A stretch of 64,000 nucleotides of DNA, taken from positions 2,714,001 to 2,778,000 of the forward strand of contig NZ_CP102589.1 of NCBI RefSeq assembly GCF_032818155.1, given 5' to 3'. Shown here one piece after another: positions 1 through 9,904 of this stretch. The first letter of the stretch is position 1. Each line of letters opens with the position of its first letter. The position numbers and the translations under genes are program-made. The notes below the pieces were generated by a model. It saw nothing but the letters and a program-made list of their open reading frames with translations. It had not been told where the DNA came from and did no database searches. This DNA is from Niallia taxi (GTDB lineage Bacteria > Bacillota > Bacilli > Bacillales > Cytobacillaceae).

Positions 1-604
1 CATCACTTTTTAATTCCTTGACGAAATCAATCATTTCCTTGATTTCTGCAATGGTAAAGGAAGGTCTTGTTGCATAACCCTTTGAGCGCTGGATGCCAAT
101 CATTTTTGTATTGCTCTTAATGCTTGAAGCGATTTTTTCGAAATCAGGACGTCCGTCCTCTTTTAGGGCGACACTATTATAAGAAATGCCGAATTCCTTT
201 AAGGAGCCTGTGCCATTCCCTCTAATCCCGACGATTTCTTCTAATGTATCGTATGGTTTTCCTGTAATATACAGAAGCTCATCTCCAGGACGCAGCACTC
301 CGAATAACGCAATGCTGATTGCGTGTGTCCCTGAAATGATTTGCGGGCGCACAAGTCCTGCCTCTCCGCCGAACACTTCTGCATAAATTCGTTCAAGCGT
401 ATCTCTTCCTAAATCATCATAGCCGTAGCCTGTTGTTGGAATGAAATGAGATTCGCTCACCTTATTGTTTTGGAAGCTTTTCAGAACACGAAATTGATTT
501 TCGTCAATTCGCTCGTCGATTCTTTTATGAACTTCCTTCACTTGTTCTTCTACCTCTCCGACAAGAACTCGGAGTTTATCACCAAATGTTAATTGATCGT
601 ACAT
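1..604 (-). CDS. ynbB: YnbB, PLP-dependent aluminium-resistance / cystathionine-beta-lyase-like protein (partial)
   Basis: The reading frame starts with ATG at 604-602 and runs open off the left edge, so only about the first 201 residues are present. A good ribosome site (AGGAG) lies just upstream in the 9-bp gap to hflX, so the two are probably co-transcribed. The visible part (MYDQLTFGDKL, then FIPTTGYGYDDLGRDTLE and GEAGLVRPQIISGTHAI) is typical of the YnbB family, fold-type I PLP enzymes annotated as aluminium resistance or methionine gamma-lyase-like proteins. The PLP lysine lies outside the window. In B. subtilis ynbB also follows hflX (ynbA). The substrate is not established for the family. 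Confidence 0.85.
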   Translation of the reverse strand, partial: MYDQLTFGDKLRVLVGEVEEQVKEVHKRIDERIDENQFRVLKSFQNNKVSESHFIPTTGYGYDDLGRDTLERIYAEVFGGEAGLVRPQIISGTHAISIALFGVLRPGDELLYITGKPYDTLEEIVGIRGNGTGSLKEFGISYNSVALKEDGRPDFEKIASSIKSNTKMIGIQRSKGYATRPSFTIAEIKEMIDFVKELKSD

Positions 605-613
605 ACTGTTCTC

Positions 614-1879
614 CTATCGTGTTGCTTTATAAGCTTTCAGCTGTCCGGAAAGGCTTGTGTCATGTAAACAATAGCCTTTGCACGTATACTGCTGTTCTTC
701 CTCTTCGAAAACAAGGCTTCTAAGTATACTTTCATTTTTAAGCTGTGCCAGCAGCTTACCATTGCTTGCTGGAACGACAACCTCATAATATTCCATATTC
801 TCAATCATCGTGTCTTCAATTTTTTGCTTTAGTTTCATTCTGTCATCTGCGTTTAAAGCACTGATTTCGATACTGTCCAGCTTTGAGGACGGCACAAAGT
901 CTGCGTGCACAAGGTCGCGCTTGTTATAAACAGTAATTTGCGGAATTGCCGGAATTTCCAGGTCTGCAAGCAATTTATGCACTGTTTCCTCATGCTGATA
1001 ATATTCCTCGTTTGCCATATCGACAACATGTAATAGCAAATCTGCTTCACGTACCTCCTCTAAAGTAGAGCGGAACGCAGCAACGAGCGTTGTCGGCAAG
1101 TCTTGGATGAACCCAACAGTATCCGTAATAAGCGCACTGAATCCACTCGGCAAAATGACCTTTCTTGTCATTGGATCAAGTGTCGCAAACAAGATGTTTT
1201 CCTCAAAGGAATCTGCTTCTGCCACGCGGTTAAACAGAGTGGATTTACCTGCGTTTGTATAGCCTACAAGCGCAATTTGGAATGTTCTGTTGCGCTTTCT
1301 TCTTTCTCTGTATCTGTCACGGTGTTCAACGATGACATTCAATTGGCTTTTAATATCATCGATTCTGCGGCGGATATGACGTCTGTCTGATTCCAGCTTT
1401 GTTTCACCAGGACCTCTTGTTCCAATACCAGCACCTAGTCTGGAAAGCTGAAGACCTTGTCCACCAAGCCTTGGCAGCAAATATTGAAGCTGTGCCAGCT
1501 CAACCTGTAGCTTCCCTTCCTTTGAGCGTGCTCTTCCTGCAAAGATATCCAAAATCAATTGTGTTCTGTCTATGATACGTGCTTCAATATTTTTGGAAAG
1601 ATTGCGTACTTGGCTTGGGGACAGCTCATCATTGAAAATGATTATATCTGCGTCCATTTCCTCTGCCAGTACTTCTAATTCTTCCACTTTCCCTTTACCT
1701 ATGTATGTTGAAGGATGAATCCTGTCTCGATTTTGTGTGATGGAAGCAACCACTTGACCGTGTGCTGTTTCCGTTAGACTTGCGAGCTCTTCCATGGAGT
1801 ATTCAAATCTTGCAGTGTCATCTGTCGTTTGACAGCCAACAAGGATTACTTTCTCTGTTGATTCTTTTGTTTCATTCAA
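614..1879 (-). CDS. hflX: GTPase HflX
   Basis: 421 residues, the usual length for HflX, a ribosome-associated GTPase that rescues or splits stalled ribosomes under stress. The N-terminal HflX domain (about 1-190) ends in the family signature [15 protein letters not shown]. The G domain carries the P-loop GYTNAGKST (206-214), the G3 motif DTVG and the G4 motif NKRD. The start is a TTG at 1879, eight bases after GAGGG. It lies between spoVK and ynbB, the same order as in B. subtilis. Confidence 0.96.
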   Translation of the reverse strand: MNETKESTEKVILVGCQTTDDTARFEYSMEELASLTETAHGQVVASITQNRDRIHPSTYIGKGKVEELEVLAEEMDADIIIFNDELSPSQVRNLSKNIEARIIDRTQLILDIFAGRARSKEGKLQVELAQLQYLLPRLGGQGLQLSRLGAGIGTRGPGETKLESDRRHIRRRIDDIKSQLNVIVEHRDRYRERRKRNRTFQIALVGYTNAGKSTLFNRVAEADSFEENILFATLDPMTRKVILPSGFSALITDTVGFIQDLPTTLVAAFRSTLEEVREADLLLHVVDMANEEYYQHEETVHKLLADLEIPAIPQITVYNKRDLVHADFVPSSKLDSIEISALNADDRMKLKQKIEDTMIENMEYYEVVVPASNGKLLAQLKNESILRSLVFEEEEQQYTCKGYCLHDTSLSGQLKAYKATR

Positions 1880-2108
1880 AAGAAAACCCTCTTTCTACTC
1901 TTTGTCTATATTATAGCAAAAATAACGCTTTCTTCACTATTTCTACAATAATAGTATGTGATTATTTTCTATTAATAATCACGCTACTTGCGACTCGCGT
2001 TCCTTTACAGTAGCATATTCCATGTGAGAAAAACAGTATTTTTTCCCGTCCTAACAATTCCTATTAAAACATACGGAAAAATACAAAAACTTGTCTTATA
2101 CAAAAAAA

Positions 2109-2137
2109 CAGGAACACAGAAAATTTTAGTGTTCCTG
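2109..2137 (-). terminator. Rho-independent terminator of spoVK
   Basis: Nine-base arms CAGGAACAC / GTGTTCCTG surround an 11-base loop. Read on the minus strand the stem is followed by a run of seven T. It separates spoVK from hflX. Confidence 0.85.
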
Positions 2138-2151
2138 CCTATTATAAGCTG

Positions 2152-3141
2152 TTAAAAGCCATTGTTCATTGTTGGTATTTCCTCATTTGGCTTTGACGTG
2201 CTTTCATAAATGAGGTCATTGCTTCTTAATGTCATTAACTCGTGTTTGTCATAATTACCTTGCATAAGCAAGCGCATGCTCTGTGCACGAATGGATTTCT
2301 CTAAAACATTGCGAATATACCTGCCATTTGAAAAACTGCGCATATTTTGCCCTGTACGGACATAGGTCAAATGTGTTTTTAGCGATTTCTCTGCTTCATG
2401 ACTTAAAGTATACTCTCGCTCAATAAGCATCCTTTTGCCAATTTCCATCAACTGGTCTGTCGAGTAATCAGGAAAATCGATGACTAGTGGAAAGCGTGAG
2501 TGAAGTCCAGGATTTAAGGATAAAAAGAAATCCATTTCCCTTGAATACCCTGCTAGTATAAGAATAAACTCATGCTGTTTATCCTCCATATGCTTTACAA
2601 GTGTATCGATTGCTTCCTTGCCGAAATCCTTTTCGCCGCCCCTGCCTAATGAGTAAGCTTCATCAATGAACAGGATGCCACCAAGCGCTTTTTTTACTAA
2701 GTCTCTCGTCTTTTGGGCTGTATGCCCAATGTATTCGCCAACTAAATCAGCCCGTTCTGCTTCAATCAAATGTCCCTTTGACAATACATTCATCTTTTGA
2801 AACAACTTGCCGATTAAGCGGGCAACTGTCGTTTTGCCTGTGCCGGGATTCCCCTTGAACATCATATGTAGAGCTTGTTTGCCAGCCTTTAAGCCATGCT
2901 CCTCCCTTTTTTTGTTCACATATATCCAGGCATATATTTCCTTAATCATTTTCTTCATTTCATCCATGCCTACAAGACTGCTAAGCTCTTCCTCTATTTC
3001 TTTAAGTGCGCTATGTTCACTTGTCATTTTTTTCGGGATTGATTCAGCTTCTGGCAGTTCTTTTGGAAGAACCTTCTTTTTCTGCGAGTTGATTACAACA
3101 CTTATCTGTCCATTATTCTTCATCCGGATCGGATGCTCCAA
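2152..3141 (-). CDS. spoVK: Stage V sporulation protein K, AAA+ ATPase
   Basis: A CbbX/CfxQ-type AAA+ ATPase needed in the mother cell for spore maturation. Walker A GNPGTGKTT lies at about 97-105, Walker B is ILFIDEAYSL, and a sensor-like RFPLVIDFPD follows. The frame is open from a GTG at 3150, but that GTG sits one base after AGGAGG. The in-frame TTG at 3141 is eight bases from the same site and gives a start (MEHPIRMKNNGQ) that matches the B. subtilis protein better, so I chose it. It lies between hfq and hflX; in B. subtilis a few genes separate hfq from spoVK. Confidence 0.94.
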   Translation of the reverse strand: MEHPIRMKNNGQISVVINSQKKKVLPKELPEAESIPKKMTSEHSALKEIEEELSSLVGMDEMKKMIKEIYAWIYVNKKREEHGLKAGKQALHMMFKGNPGTGKTTVARLIGKLFQKMNVLSKGHLIEAERADLVGEYIGHTAQKTRDLVKKALGGILFIDEAYSLGRGGEKDFGKEAIDTLVKHMEDKQHEFILILAGYSREMDFFLSLNPGLHSRFPLVIDFPDYSTDQLMEIGKRMLIEREYTLSHEAEKSLKTHLTYVRTGQNMRSFSNGRYIRNVLEKSIRAQSMRLLMQGNYDKHELMTLRSNDLIYESTSKPNEEIPTMNNGF

Positions 3142-3290
3142 AAGCCACACCTCCTAACGTGGATATGCCGAATACGGCATAAGGCATGTTTGCCTGTTTC
3201 TTTTCACTCCATTAATAATGTATATTCAATAACATCTTCAATCATTAGTGAAAATTTTAATTTTACATATATCAAAAAAGAGCGCAAAAA

Positions 3291-3317
3291 AAACTCCAGG
3301 CCGTCTGCCTGGAGTTT
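3291..3317 (-). terminator. Rho-independent terminator of hfq
   Basis: A perfect 11-bp stem with a 5-base loop lies directly after the hfq stop codon. On the minus strand it runs into an unbroken T-tract. Confidence 0.92.
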
Positions 3318-3321
3318 TTGA

Positions 3322-3558
3322 TTATGCTTGTGTGCCTTCTAAATCAATTTGAACATTCTTTTGCGGAGCAAAAGTGGAAATCGCATGCTTGTAAACCAAT
3401 TGCTGCTTGCCTTCTGATTCAAATAAAACTGTAAAATTGTCGAAACCTTTTATAAGTCCGCGAATTTGGAATCCATTTAATAGGAATACTGTGACACTAG
3501 TACCATCTTTGCGTAGTTGATTTAAAAATTGGTCTTGGATATTAACTGATTGCTTCAT
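3322..3558 (-). CDS. hfq: RNA chaperone Hfq
   Basis: 78 residues, with the Sm1 part ([37 protein letters not shown]) and the Sm2 motif YKHAIST. Hfq forms a hexameric ring that binds small RNAs and mRNAs; in Bacilli its role is milder than in enterobacteria. The ATG at 3558 has a clear AGGAGG. It lies 39 bp after miaA, the usual miaA-hfq pair, and ends at its own terminator. Confidence 0.97.
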   Translation of the reverse strand: MKQSVNIQDQFLNQLRKDGTSVTVFLLNGFQIRGLIKGFDNFTVLFESEGKQQLVYKHAISTFAPQKNVQIDLEGTQA

Positions 3559-3597
3559 GAAAATCCTCCTCTTTTCTCTCTGCTATTATGTATTCGA

Positions 3598-4584
3598 TTA
3601 ATTCTTAAGCATTCCTTCTAAATAACGCGAAATTTCCTTTATTTTTTTAGAAATGTCATTAGATTTGACACTATCTGTCATATCAAACCATTTTACACTC
3701 ATTTTATTGCGAAACCAAGTTAATTGCCTTTTCGCATATCTTCTTGAGTTTTGCTTTAACTCTGCAACAGCGTCCTCTAATGAAGATCTGTCTTCAAAAT
3801 ATTTATAAATTTCCTTGTAGCCGATTGCTTGAATGGATTGGCAATCCTTTAAGCCGGCATCAAAGAAATGCTTCACCTCAGGGAGAAGTCCTTCCTCCAT
3901 CATCTTGTCGACACGGAGGTTTATTCTTTCATATAATAAATCCCGATCCATCGTTAAGCCAATGATGGCTGCGTCATACAGCATTTCCTCACTTTGGTTC
4001 TCTTGGAGCTCAGACATTCGTTTTCCTGTCACATGGAAAATTTCCAGTGCCCGAATAACTCTGCGAACATTATGGTGATGAATGCTTGCGGCTGTTATAG
4101 GATCGATTTGCTCGAGCATTTTATGAATCTCTAATGTGCCTTTTTCATCGGCGAGAGCTTCTAGTGATGCCCTGTAGTCTGCATCTGCTGTTGGTGCTTC
4201 CTGGAATTGATAATCATACAGCACGGATTGAATATAAAGGCCAGTGCCACCGACAATAAATGGCACTTTGCCGCGATTAGTAATATCCTTGATTTTGCTG
4301 CGGACTAATGTTTGAAATTCAGCTACAGAAAAGGCCTCATCTGGATCAACAATATCAATTAAATGGTGCGGTATTCCTTCCATTTCATCGTTTGTGATCT
4401 TAGCTGTCCCAATATCCATCCCTCTGTATATTTGCATTGAATCCCCGCTGATGATTTCTCCATTGAATTTTTTTGCTAATTCAATGCTCAGCTTTGTTTT
4501 TCCAACAGCTGTTGGACCGATTAATACAATAACTTTTTCCTTATCTGTCAAACCATTCAACTGCCTTTTATAACTTTTTAGCAC
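3598..4584 (-). CDS. miaA: tRNA dimethylallyltransferase MiaA
   Basis: Transfers a dimethylallyl group to A37 of tRNAs that read UNN codons. The frame shows the P-loop GPTAVGKTKL, the substrate motif GDSMQIYRGMDIGTAK, the motif VGGTGLYIQS, and the C-terminal SIQAIGYKE and RYAKRQLTWF blocks. The start is uncertain: GTG at 4584 lacks a ribosome site, while TTG codons about 10-12 residues further in lie after AAAAGG and match the shorter N-terminus usual for the family. Its end is followed closely by hfq. Confidence 0.95.
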   Translation of the reverse strand: MLKSYKRQLNGLTDKEKVIVLIGPTAVGKTKLSIELAKKFNGEIISGDSMQIYRGMDIGTAKITNDEMEGIPHHLIDIVDPDEAFSVAEFQTLVRSKIKDITNRGKVPFIVGGTGLYIQSVLYDYQFQEAPTADADYRASLEALADEKGTLEIHKMLEQIDPITAASIHHHNVRRVIRALEIFHVTGKRMSELQENQSEEMLYDAAIIGLTMDRDLLYERINLRVDKMMEEGLLPEVKHFFDAGLKDCQSIQAIGYKEIYKYFEDRSSLEDAVAELKQNSRRYAKRQLTWFRNKMSVKWFDMTDSVKSNDISKKIKEISRYLEGMLKN

Positions 4585-4683
4585 AAGTAATCTTGACTTT
4601 TTTTATTGTACCATAAATACATGATTACGTTTAACATCTAACAATTATTGCCCTGTTTTTCCCGAATTATACACCTTATCCCT

Positions 4684-6105
4684 TTAATCTGTATCTATTT
4701 CTTGATTCTTATTATCTCTGACGATGATTTCGTAAGGATTGTCTTCCGTTATTTCTTGTATTTCGCTTGTTTCTAAAAATCTCGTGATGCTTCTTTTTAC
4801 CTCTCTTGCGATGACTTCTGCATCCTTGTCTGTTTTTAACAAGTAAAGCCTAACATCGAACTTCATAACACCATCGTCTGGATCTGCAAAAAGTGCCTTA
4901 AATGTATAATTTTCTGAGCTTGCCAAGGCAGAATTAATATATTCTATAACATTGCCCCAAGTGTAGGTTTGTTCATGATCTTTATATCTGTATTCTTCCA
5001 CAAATAATTTGCGATCGTCCTTGTACTCATCAAGGATAGCTTGAGTTATATCCTCTGCTTCTTGTTTCTTGCCAATTTCTTCAGGAATCTCAATACTCCA
5101 TGCATCTGTAGACCAACTTACGAATAGAGGATAAAATAGATTACTATTAACCTCAAATTTATCCATTATTTTTTTGGATAATTGATTATTTATTTTTTCA
5201 AGTATCTCATTTGAAATAGCTGTTTCCTCATCCATTTCCACTTCTTCCATTGGTGGACTTTCTTCTGGTATATAAAAGTTAGTTTCGATAAAAAAATCTA
5301 TATTCCGCTTCTGCATCTCAGCCTCTACCAATGATTTAATCTCTTCCTGCTTGGCTTCGTTGTCTTTCCCTTCTATTTCCAAATAGGCATATTCTGCATT
5401 ACTATCCACTGAAAAATAGACATCCTGATAGCCTGCATTTTCAATTGCAGCGCGTACTTCATCTAATGCTTTTTCTTGCTCTATCGACTCTTTAAATATG
5501 TCCATAATATCGATACCAGGATTAACCTCTGCTTTAGCTTTTAATGCTTGGCTGCCTGCTCCGCCAATTAGCAAAACCAATAAGAAGGTTATAATTGACG
5601 CAAATCTCTTGATATGGAAGGGACGCTTAACCTCAGGGGGCTCCTCCACATCAATATAAGCCAATTCTTTATGAAGCTGCTGTTTTAATTGCTGCAGGTC
5701 TGCCCCTGTTTGACTAGAGGTCCACTGCAGCAAAGCATCCATCAGCATTTGCTTCGCTTCTTTTTCGCTACAACCTATAATTCTTGCACTTTTCTGGATA
5801 CTGTAGCCCTTATAGTAGTGCAAAACAAGCAGCAGCCGTCCCTGTTTATCCACTTTTCTCAAACCATTTAGGAATTTATTCTGCACTGGATAATATTGCC
5901 CTGCACTTGGCAGCTTTTCTACTTGTTTAGCGAGCAGCTTTAACAGTCTGCGCTCTGACTTTATCGGAATAATAGCATTTAATGCTTCCTTTTTTGTTTC
6001 TTCTATTAAAAAGGCTGCCTCTTTTTCATTATTTGCAACGATGCTGGCAATCCTCATAAGCTCTTGATTTAAAGCGATGATATTTTTTTGATTCTTGTCT
6101 GCCAA
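4684..6105 (-). CDS. Membrane protein with sigma-region-4-like head and DUF4030-like tail
   Basis: 473 residues. About 85-135 read like sigma-70 region 4 (LLLVLHYYKGYSIQKSARIIGCSEKEAKQML), a helix-turn-helix normally used to contact -35 DNA. One membrane segment follows at about 168-187 (FASIITFLLVLLIGGAG). The rest, about 285 residues, would then lie outside the cell; it is acidic and resembles the Bacillus DUF4030 type. No sigma region 2 is seen, so it is not a complete sigma factor. It could be a membrane-tethered regulator or a relic fusion. It lies between miaA and nadA on the minus strand; function unknown. Confidence 0.6.
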   Translation of the reverse strand: MADKNQKNIIALNQELMRIASIVANNEKEAAFLIEETKKEALNAIIPIKSERRLLKLLAKQVEKLPSAGQYYPVQNKFLNGLRKVDKQGRLLLVLHYYKGYSIQKSARIIGCSEKEAKQMLMDALLQWTSSQTGADLQQLKQQLHKELAYIDVEEPPEVKRPFHIKRFASIITFLLVLLIGGAGSQALKAKAEVNPGIDIMDIFKESIEQEKALDEVRAAIENAGYQDVYFSVDSNAEYAYLEIEGKDNEAKQEEIKSLVEAEMQKRNIDFFIETNFYIPEESPPMEEVEMDEETAISNEILEKINNQLSKKIMDKFEVNSNLFYPLFVSWSTDAWSIEIPEEIGKKQEAEDITQAILDEYKDDRKLFVEEYRYKDHEQTYTWGNVIEYINSALASSENYTFKALFADPDDGVMKFDVRLYLLKTDKDAEVIAREVKRSITRFLETSEIQEITEDNPYEIIVRDNKNQEIDTD

Positions 6106-6231
6106 TAACCGTCTTCCCTTCTATTATCCCACTGTATATATTGAAAACTAGTTTAGAATAGAATTCCAACAATACCATTTTATAGGGTAATAACTGAAAA
6201 GTCATTAAATTAGGACAAGTGCAATGTAAAA

Positions 6232-6275
6232 AATCTGTTTCCTTTTCATATTTTTTATGTAAAAGGAAACAGATT
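6232..6275 (-). terminator. Terminator of the nadBCA operon
   Basis: Fifteen-base arms (AATCTGTTTCCTTTT and its complement) around an A/T-rich loop, followed on the minus strand by a T-run. It lies 16 bp after nadA. Confidence 0.9.
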
Positions 6276-6290
6276 ATGAGATTGCAAGGA

Positions 6291-7382
6291 TTATTGCTGC
6301 AGCATTTTGTTAAGGGAGAGTCTCGCTTTGTTTGCTATCGCCTCTTCGACCATGATACGATTGCTGGCAAAGCCGTCCTCAAGGGATTCGAGACACCACA
6401 CTAAATGAGGTAAATCAATACGATTCATTGTCAAGCATGCACACATATAAGGATTTAAGCTGATTATATGCTTATCAGGATGTTTTTGAATCATTCTGTT
6501 GACGAGATTCATTTCGGTTCCCACTGCAAAGGAAGTGCCTGGTAAAGCTTGTTCAATCTCCGTAATAATAAAATTGGTGGAGCCAGCCATATCCGAGAGT
6601 GCAACAACCTCGCGACTGCATTCGGGATGAACGATAACTTTCATGTCAGGATGTTTTTTACGGATATTTTCAATATTGGCTGTCGTGAAGTTTTCATGCA
6701 CAGAACAATGTCCTTTCCATAAAATCACCTTCACCTTTTCCAAATCTTCATCAAACAGTAACTCATTTTGAATAGGGTCCCAGATAGCCATATGCTCAAG
6801 GGGGATGCCAAGCTTATAGGCGGTATTTCTGCCTAAATGCTGATCTGGGAGAAACAAAAGCCTTTCCTTTTTGGTAAGCGCCCATTCAACCATTTGCTCT
6901 GCATTGGAAGACGTTACCGTCGCACCACCGTGTTCGCCGACAAATGCCTTGATGGCTGCAGTTGAATTAACATATGTTAGTGGGATAATCGTCTCTCCGA
7001 AGGTTTGAGTTAACGCATCCCACGCCCGATTTGTTTCGTATATATCGGCCATATCGGCCATCGAGCAGCCTGCCCTCATGTCAGGCAAATACACCTTCTG
7101 TTCATTCGTTGTCAGAATATCAGCTGTTTCTGCCATAAAGTGTACACCGCAAAAAACAATAAATTCTGCTTTTCTGTTTGCGGCAGCAATCTGGGCCAAC
7201 TGCAGGCTGTCACCTGTTGCATCCGAAAATTGGAAAACCTCATCCTTTTGATAATGATGGCCAAGGATGAATAATCTGTCGCCAAGCCTGCTCTTTACTG
7301 CTTTTACCCGCTCCTCTAATTCGTTGATCTCCATAGTCAAATAATGCACAGGAATCTGTCTAACGCTTTCTAATAAGTTCAC
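6291..7382 (-). CDS. nadA: Quinolinate synthase A
   Basis: 363 residues. Condenses iminoaspartate with dihydroxyacetone phosphate to quinolinate with a [4Fe-4S] cluster. Visible cluster cysteines lie in [20 protein letters not shown] and [23 protein letters not shown] and SMADMAD are further signatures. It is the last gene of nadB-nadC-nadA. The oppositely oriented desulfurase gene at 9905 probably supplies its cluster, as nifS does in B. subtilis. Confidence 0.97.
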   Translation of the reverse strand: MNLLESVRQIPVHYLTMEINELEERVKAVKSRLGDRLFILGHHYQKDEVFQFSDATGDSLQLAQIAAANRKAEFIVFCGVHFMAETADILTTNEQKVYLPDMRAGCSMADMADIYETNRAWDALTQTFGETIIPLTYVNSTAAIKAFVGEHGGATVTSSNAEQMVEWALTKKERLLFLPDQHLGRNTAYKLGIPLEHMAIWDPIQNELLFDEDLEKVKVILWKGHCSVHENFTTANIENIRKKHPDMKVIVHPECSREVVALSDMAGSTNFIITEIEQALPGTSFAVGTEMNLVNRMIQKHPDKHIISLNPYMCACLTMNRIDLPHLVWCLESLEDGFASNRIMVEEAIANKARLSLNKMLQQ

Positions 7383-7412
7383 CGCTCAAGTTCCCCCTCT
7401 TCATTCCTTTAT

Positions 7413-8246
7413 CTAAAAGCTAGCTTTCACACTTATATCTAATGCCGTTGCTGAATGGGTTATAAATCCTAAAGAAATATAATCGACACCACAATTTTTA
7501 TAAGCAGGTAAATTTTCCAGTGTGATTCCGCCAGACGCTTCTGTTGTCACCGTTTCAGGAACATGCGGTATCCATTTTGCAATGTCTTCTGGTGAGATGT
7601 TATCAAACATGATAACATCTGCCCCTGCTGCTAAAGCATCCTGCATTTGCTCGAATGACTCTGTTTCTACCTCTACTTTAATCATATGGCCTATTGATTC
7701 TTTGACTGCACGAACTGCCTCTTTTATTCCTCCAGCGAAGGAAATATGATTATCCTTAATCATCACAGCATCGTACAAACCAAACCGATGATTAAACCCG
7801 CCTCCCACGGTTACTGCATATTTTTCGAGCATGCGCAGCCCTGGTGTTGTTTTTCTTGTATCACAGATTTTTGTATAGCTGCTGTCTAATGCTTCGACTG
7901 CTTTATTTGTTAATGTGGAAATCCCGCTCATTCTCTGGATAAGATTTAAGATAACCCGTTCTCCCTTAAGCAGGTTCTTAATATCTCCTCTAACAGTGGC
8001 AATCGTTTGGCCAGGCTCGATTCTTTCTCCGTCCTCCAAATGGACCTGAACATCTATTTTGCCATCGAGAATGAAAAAGCCTTGCTTAATAATGTCCTTT
8101 CCGCAAAAAAGCCCTGTTGATTTTGCAAGGAAGATAATTTCGCCTTCCTGGTGATTTGGAAAAATTATGTCTGATGTTTTATCACCATCGCCGATATCCT
8201 CGTTAAAAAAACATTCAAGTTGCTGCCGCAATTTTATTTGGTTCAT
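7413..8246 (-). CDS. nadC: Nicotinate-nucleotide diphosphorylase (carboxylating)
   Basis: 277 residues. Converts quinolinate and PRPP to nicotinate mononucleotide. The family blocks NEDIGDGDKTS, RMSGISTLT, DTRKTTPGLR, KYAVTVGGGFNHRFGL and MFDNISPE are all present. The start overlaps the nadB end by 32 bp, which indicates translational coupling in one operon. Confidence 0.97.
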   Translation of the reverse strand: MNQIKLRQQLECFFNEDIGDGDKTSDIIFPNHQEGEIIFLAKSTGLFCGKDIIKQGFFILDGKIDVQVHLEDGERIEPGQTIATVRGDIKNLLKGERVILNLIQRMSGISTLTNKAVEALDSSYTKICDTRKTTPGLRMLEKYAVTVGGGFNHRFGLYDAVMIKDNHISFAGGIKEAVRAVKESIGHMIKVEVETESFEQMQDALAAGADVIMFDNISPEDIAKWIPHVPETVTTEASGGITLENLPAYKNCGVDYISLGFITHSATALDISVKASF

Positions 8247-9792
8247 CGCTTACACCCTCATTCCTTTCGATTTTCTGAAGAACTATCTGCTTTCTCCAGC
8301 TTTCTGCTTCTTGGGGGAAATCGCTTCTAAAGTGCCCGCCCCTGCTTTCTGTTCGACTAAGGGCCGCTATTGTGACAAGATAGGCTGTCAGCACCATAAA
8401 ATACGTTTGCCATGCTTCCTTTTCAGAACAAGCTGTTTGTACTTCCCATTTTTCCCCATTCAAATAAGACTCTAACCATAATTGATGCTCCTTCATTGTT
8501 TTTTCTGTCCTGACAATTCCAACTGAAGCCATTGTTCGTTGTTGTAGCTCCTTTATGCTTGGGAGACTTTTGAACTTCTTTTGTATATGTATCGTTTTTG
8601 CTTCTGTGGTAGTTTCTGATTTTTGCTTGCTTCTTTCATTCAAGTATGTAGCTAGCTCGCTTCCCATATACAAGCCCTCAAGCAAGGAGTTACTTGCAAG
8701 CCTGTTTGCTCCATGCAATCCAGTGCAGGCTGCCTCGCCAATGGCATACAATCCGTCGACTGACGTTTTCCCGCAAAAGTCTGTCTCAATGCCACCCATT
8801 AAAAAATGACAGCCTGGAGCAACAGGAATTTTATTGTTATGGAGATTAATGCCATGCTTTTTGCATAATGCTGTAATACCGGGAAAGCGGTCCACAAAGT
8901 TTTCCACCTTCGAAATATCTAAATAGACAGACTCGCCTTTTTTCCAATATTGGTAGATTCTTTGCGCAACGATATGACGTGGTGCCAAGTCCTTATATGG
9001 ATGAACATTAGCCATTATTGGAACTCCACTTTCATTAACAAGAAAACCTCCTTCGCCTCTGACTGCCTCTGAGACTAGTCCTACTGTTTTTCCGTCAACA
9101 TACAGCAAGGTAGGATGAAATTGCACAAATTCCATGTTAATAATGTTTGCTCCCGCCAAATAAGCAAGCGCGATGCCATCGCCAGTGATTGTTGCTGCGT
9201 TTGAAGTATATTCATAGATTTGCCCGCATCCTCCTGTGGCGATAATTGTATGATTGGCTATAAAGCACTTTTTTGTACCGTCTGCCATAATAGCTTTTGC
9301 ACCAATACATCTGCCTTGAATTGAAAGGATCAGCTCATACACAAACACGCCTTCTTTTATTGTTACATGAGCAGGCATTGTGGCTACAAGGAACTCTATC
9401 ACTTTTTTTCCTGTCTCATCCCCGCCGCTATGGACAATGCGATTTTCTGAATGTGCACCTTCCATGCCAAGGCTCCAGTTGCCGTTTTTCTCTTCATCAA
9501 ATGCACATCCTGCTGCTGCTAAATCATGTAAGAGGACAGGAGCCATTTTAGTGATGTTCTTAACAGCACCTATGTGGTTGTGAAATCGGCCTGCTTCTAG
9601 TGTGTCAAGGGCATGCTGTTCATAGCTGTCTTTAGAGCTGATGCTTGCTGCAATACCACCTTGAGCCAAATAAGAATTACTCGTTACAAGACTCATCTTT
9701 GTGAGAATCATCACATTTAAATGAGATGAAAGCTTACGTGCCAGCTGTAAACTGGCGATACCACTGCCAATTATCAATACATCTGTTTTCAT
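8215..9792 (-). CDS. nadB: L-aspartate oxidase
   Basis: FAD enzyme that oxidises aspartate to iminoaspartate, the first step of de novo NAD synthesis. The N-terminal FAD motif is VLIIGSGIASLQLARKL; later come YLAQGGIAAS, HSGGDETGK, EFVQFHPT, RGEGGFLVNE and the CAP-domain motif GANRLASNSLLEG. The frame is open from 9804, but ATG at 9792 stands behind GAGGGGG and gives the usual N-terminus (MKTDVLIIG), so I use that. First gene of nadBCA. Confidence 0.96.
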   Translation of the reverse strand: MKTDVLIIGSGIASLQLARKLSSHLNVMILTKMSLVTSNSYLAQGGIAASISSKDSYEQHALDTLEAGRFHNHIGAVKNITKMAPVLLHDLAAAGCAFDEEKNGNWSLGMEGAHSENRIVHSGGDETGKKVIEFLVATMPAHVTIKEGVFVYELILSIQGRCIGAKAIMADGTKKCFIANHTIIATGGCGQIYEYTSNAATITGDGIALAYLAGANIINMEFVQFHPTLLYVDGKTVGLVSEAVRGEGGFLVNESGVPIMANVHPYKDLAPRHIVAQRIYQYWKKGESVYLDISKVENFVDRFPGITALCKKHGINLHNNKIPVAPGCHFLMGGIETDFCGKTSVDGLYAIGEAACTGLHGANRLASNSLLEGLYMGSELATYLNERSKQKSETTTEAKTIHIQKKFKSLPSIKELQQRTMASVGIVRTEKTMKEHQLWLESYLNGEKWEVQTACSEKEAWQTYFMVLTAYLVTIAALSRTESRGGHFRSDFPQEAESWRKQIVLQKIERNEGVSDEPNKIAAAT

Positions 9793-9814
9793 TATCCCCC
9801 TCATGTTTTTACAG

Positions 9815-9826
9815 GTGTCTTGACAC
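9815..9826. promoter_or_regulatory. Candidate NiaR (YrxA) operator, site 1
   Basis: The palindrome GTGTCTTGACAC lies in the 112-bp region between nadB and the desulfurase gene. It fits the GTGTC/GACAC type of site reported for the niacin-responsive repressor NiaR of Bacilli, which represses nadBCA and nifS. The repressor gene is not in this window, so the assignment is by context. Confidence 0.6.
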
Positions 9827-9851
9827 TTATATTTACATAGTTTTAAACTAA

Positions 9852-9861
9852 TGACAAGTGT
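9852..9861. promoter_or_regulatory. Candidate NiaR operator, site 2 (half-site)
   Basis: TGACAAGTGT, 25 bp beyond site 1, carries the TGACA and TGT half-sites in degenerate form. It lies closer to the desulfurase gene and would allow one repressor to cover both divergent promoters. Weaker than site 1. Confidence 0.35.
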
Positions 9862-9904
9862 TTTTTTAGATTACTAGTTTTTGCTTTTTGAAAGGGTGAG
9901 CAAA

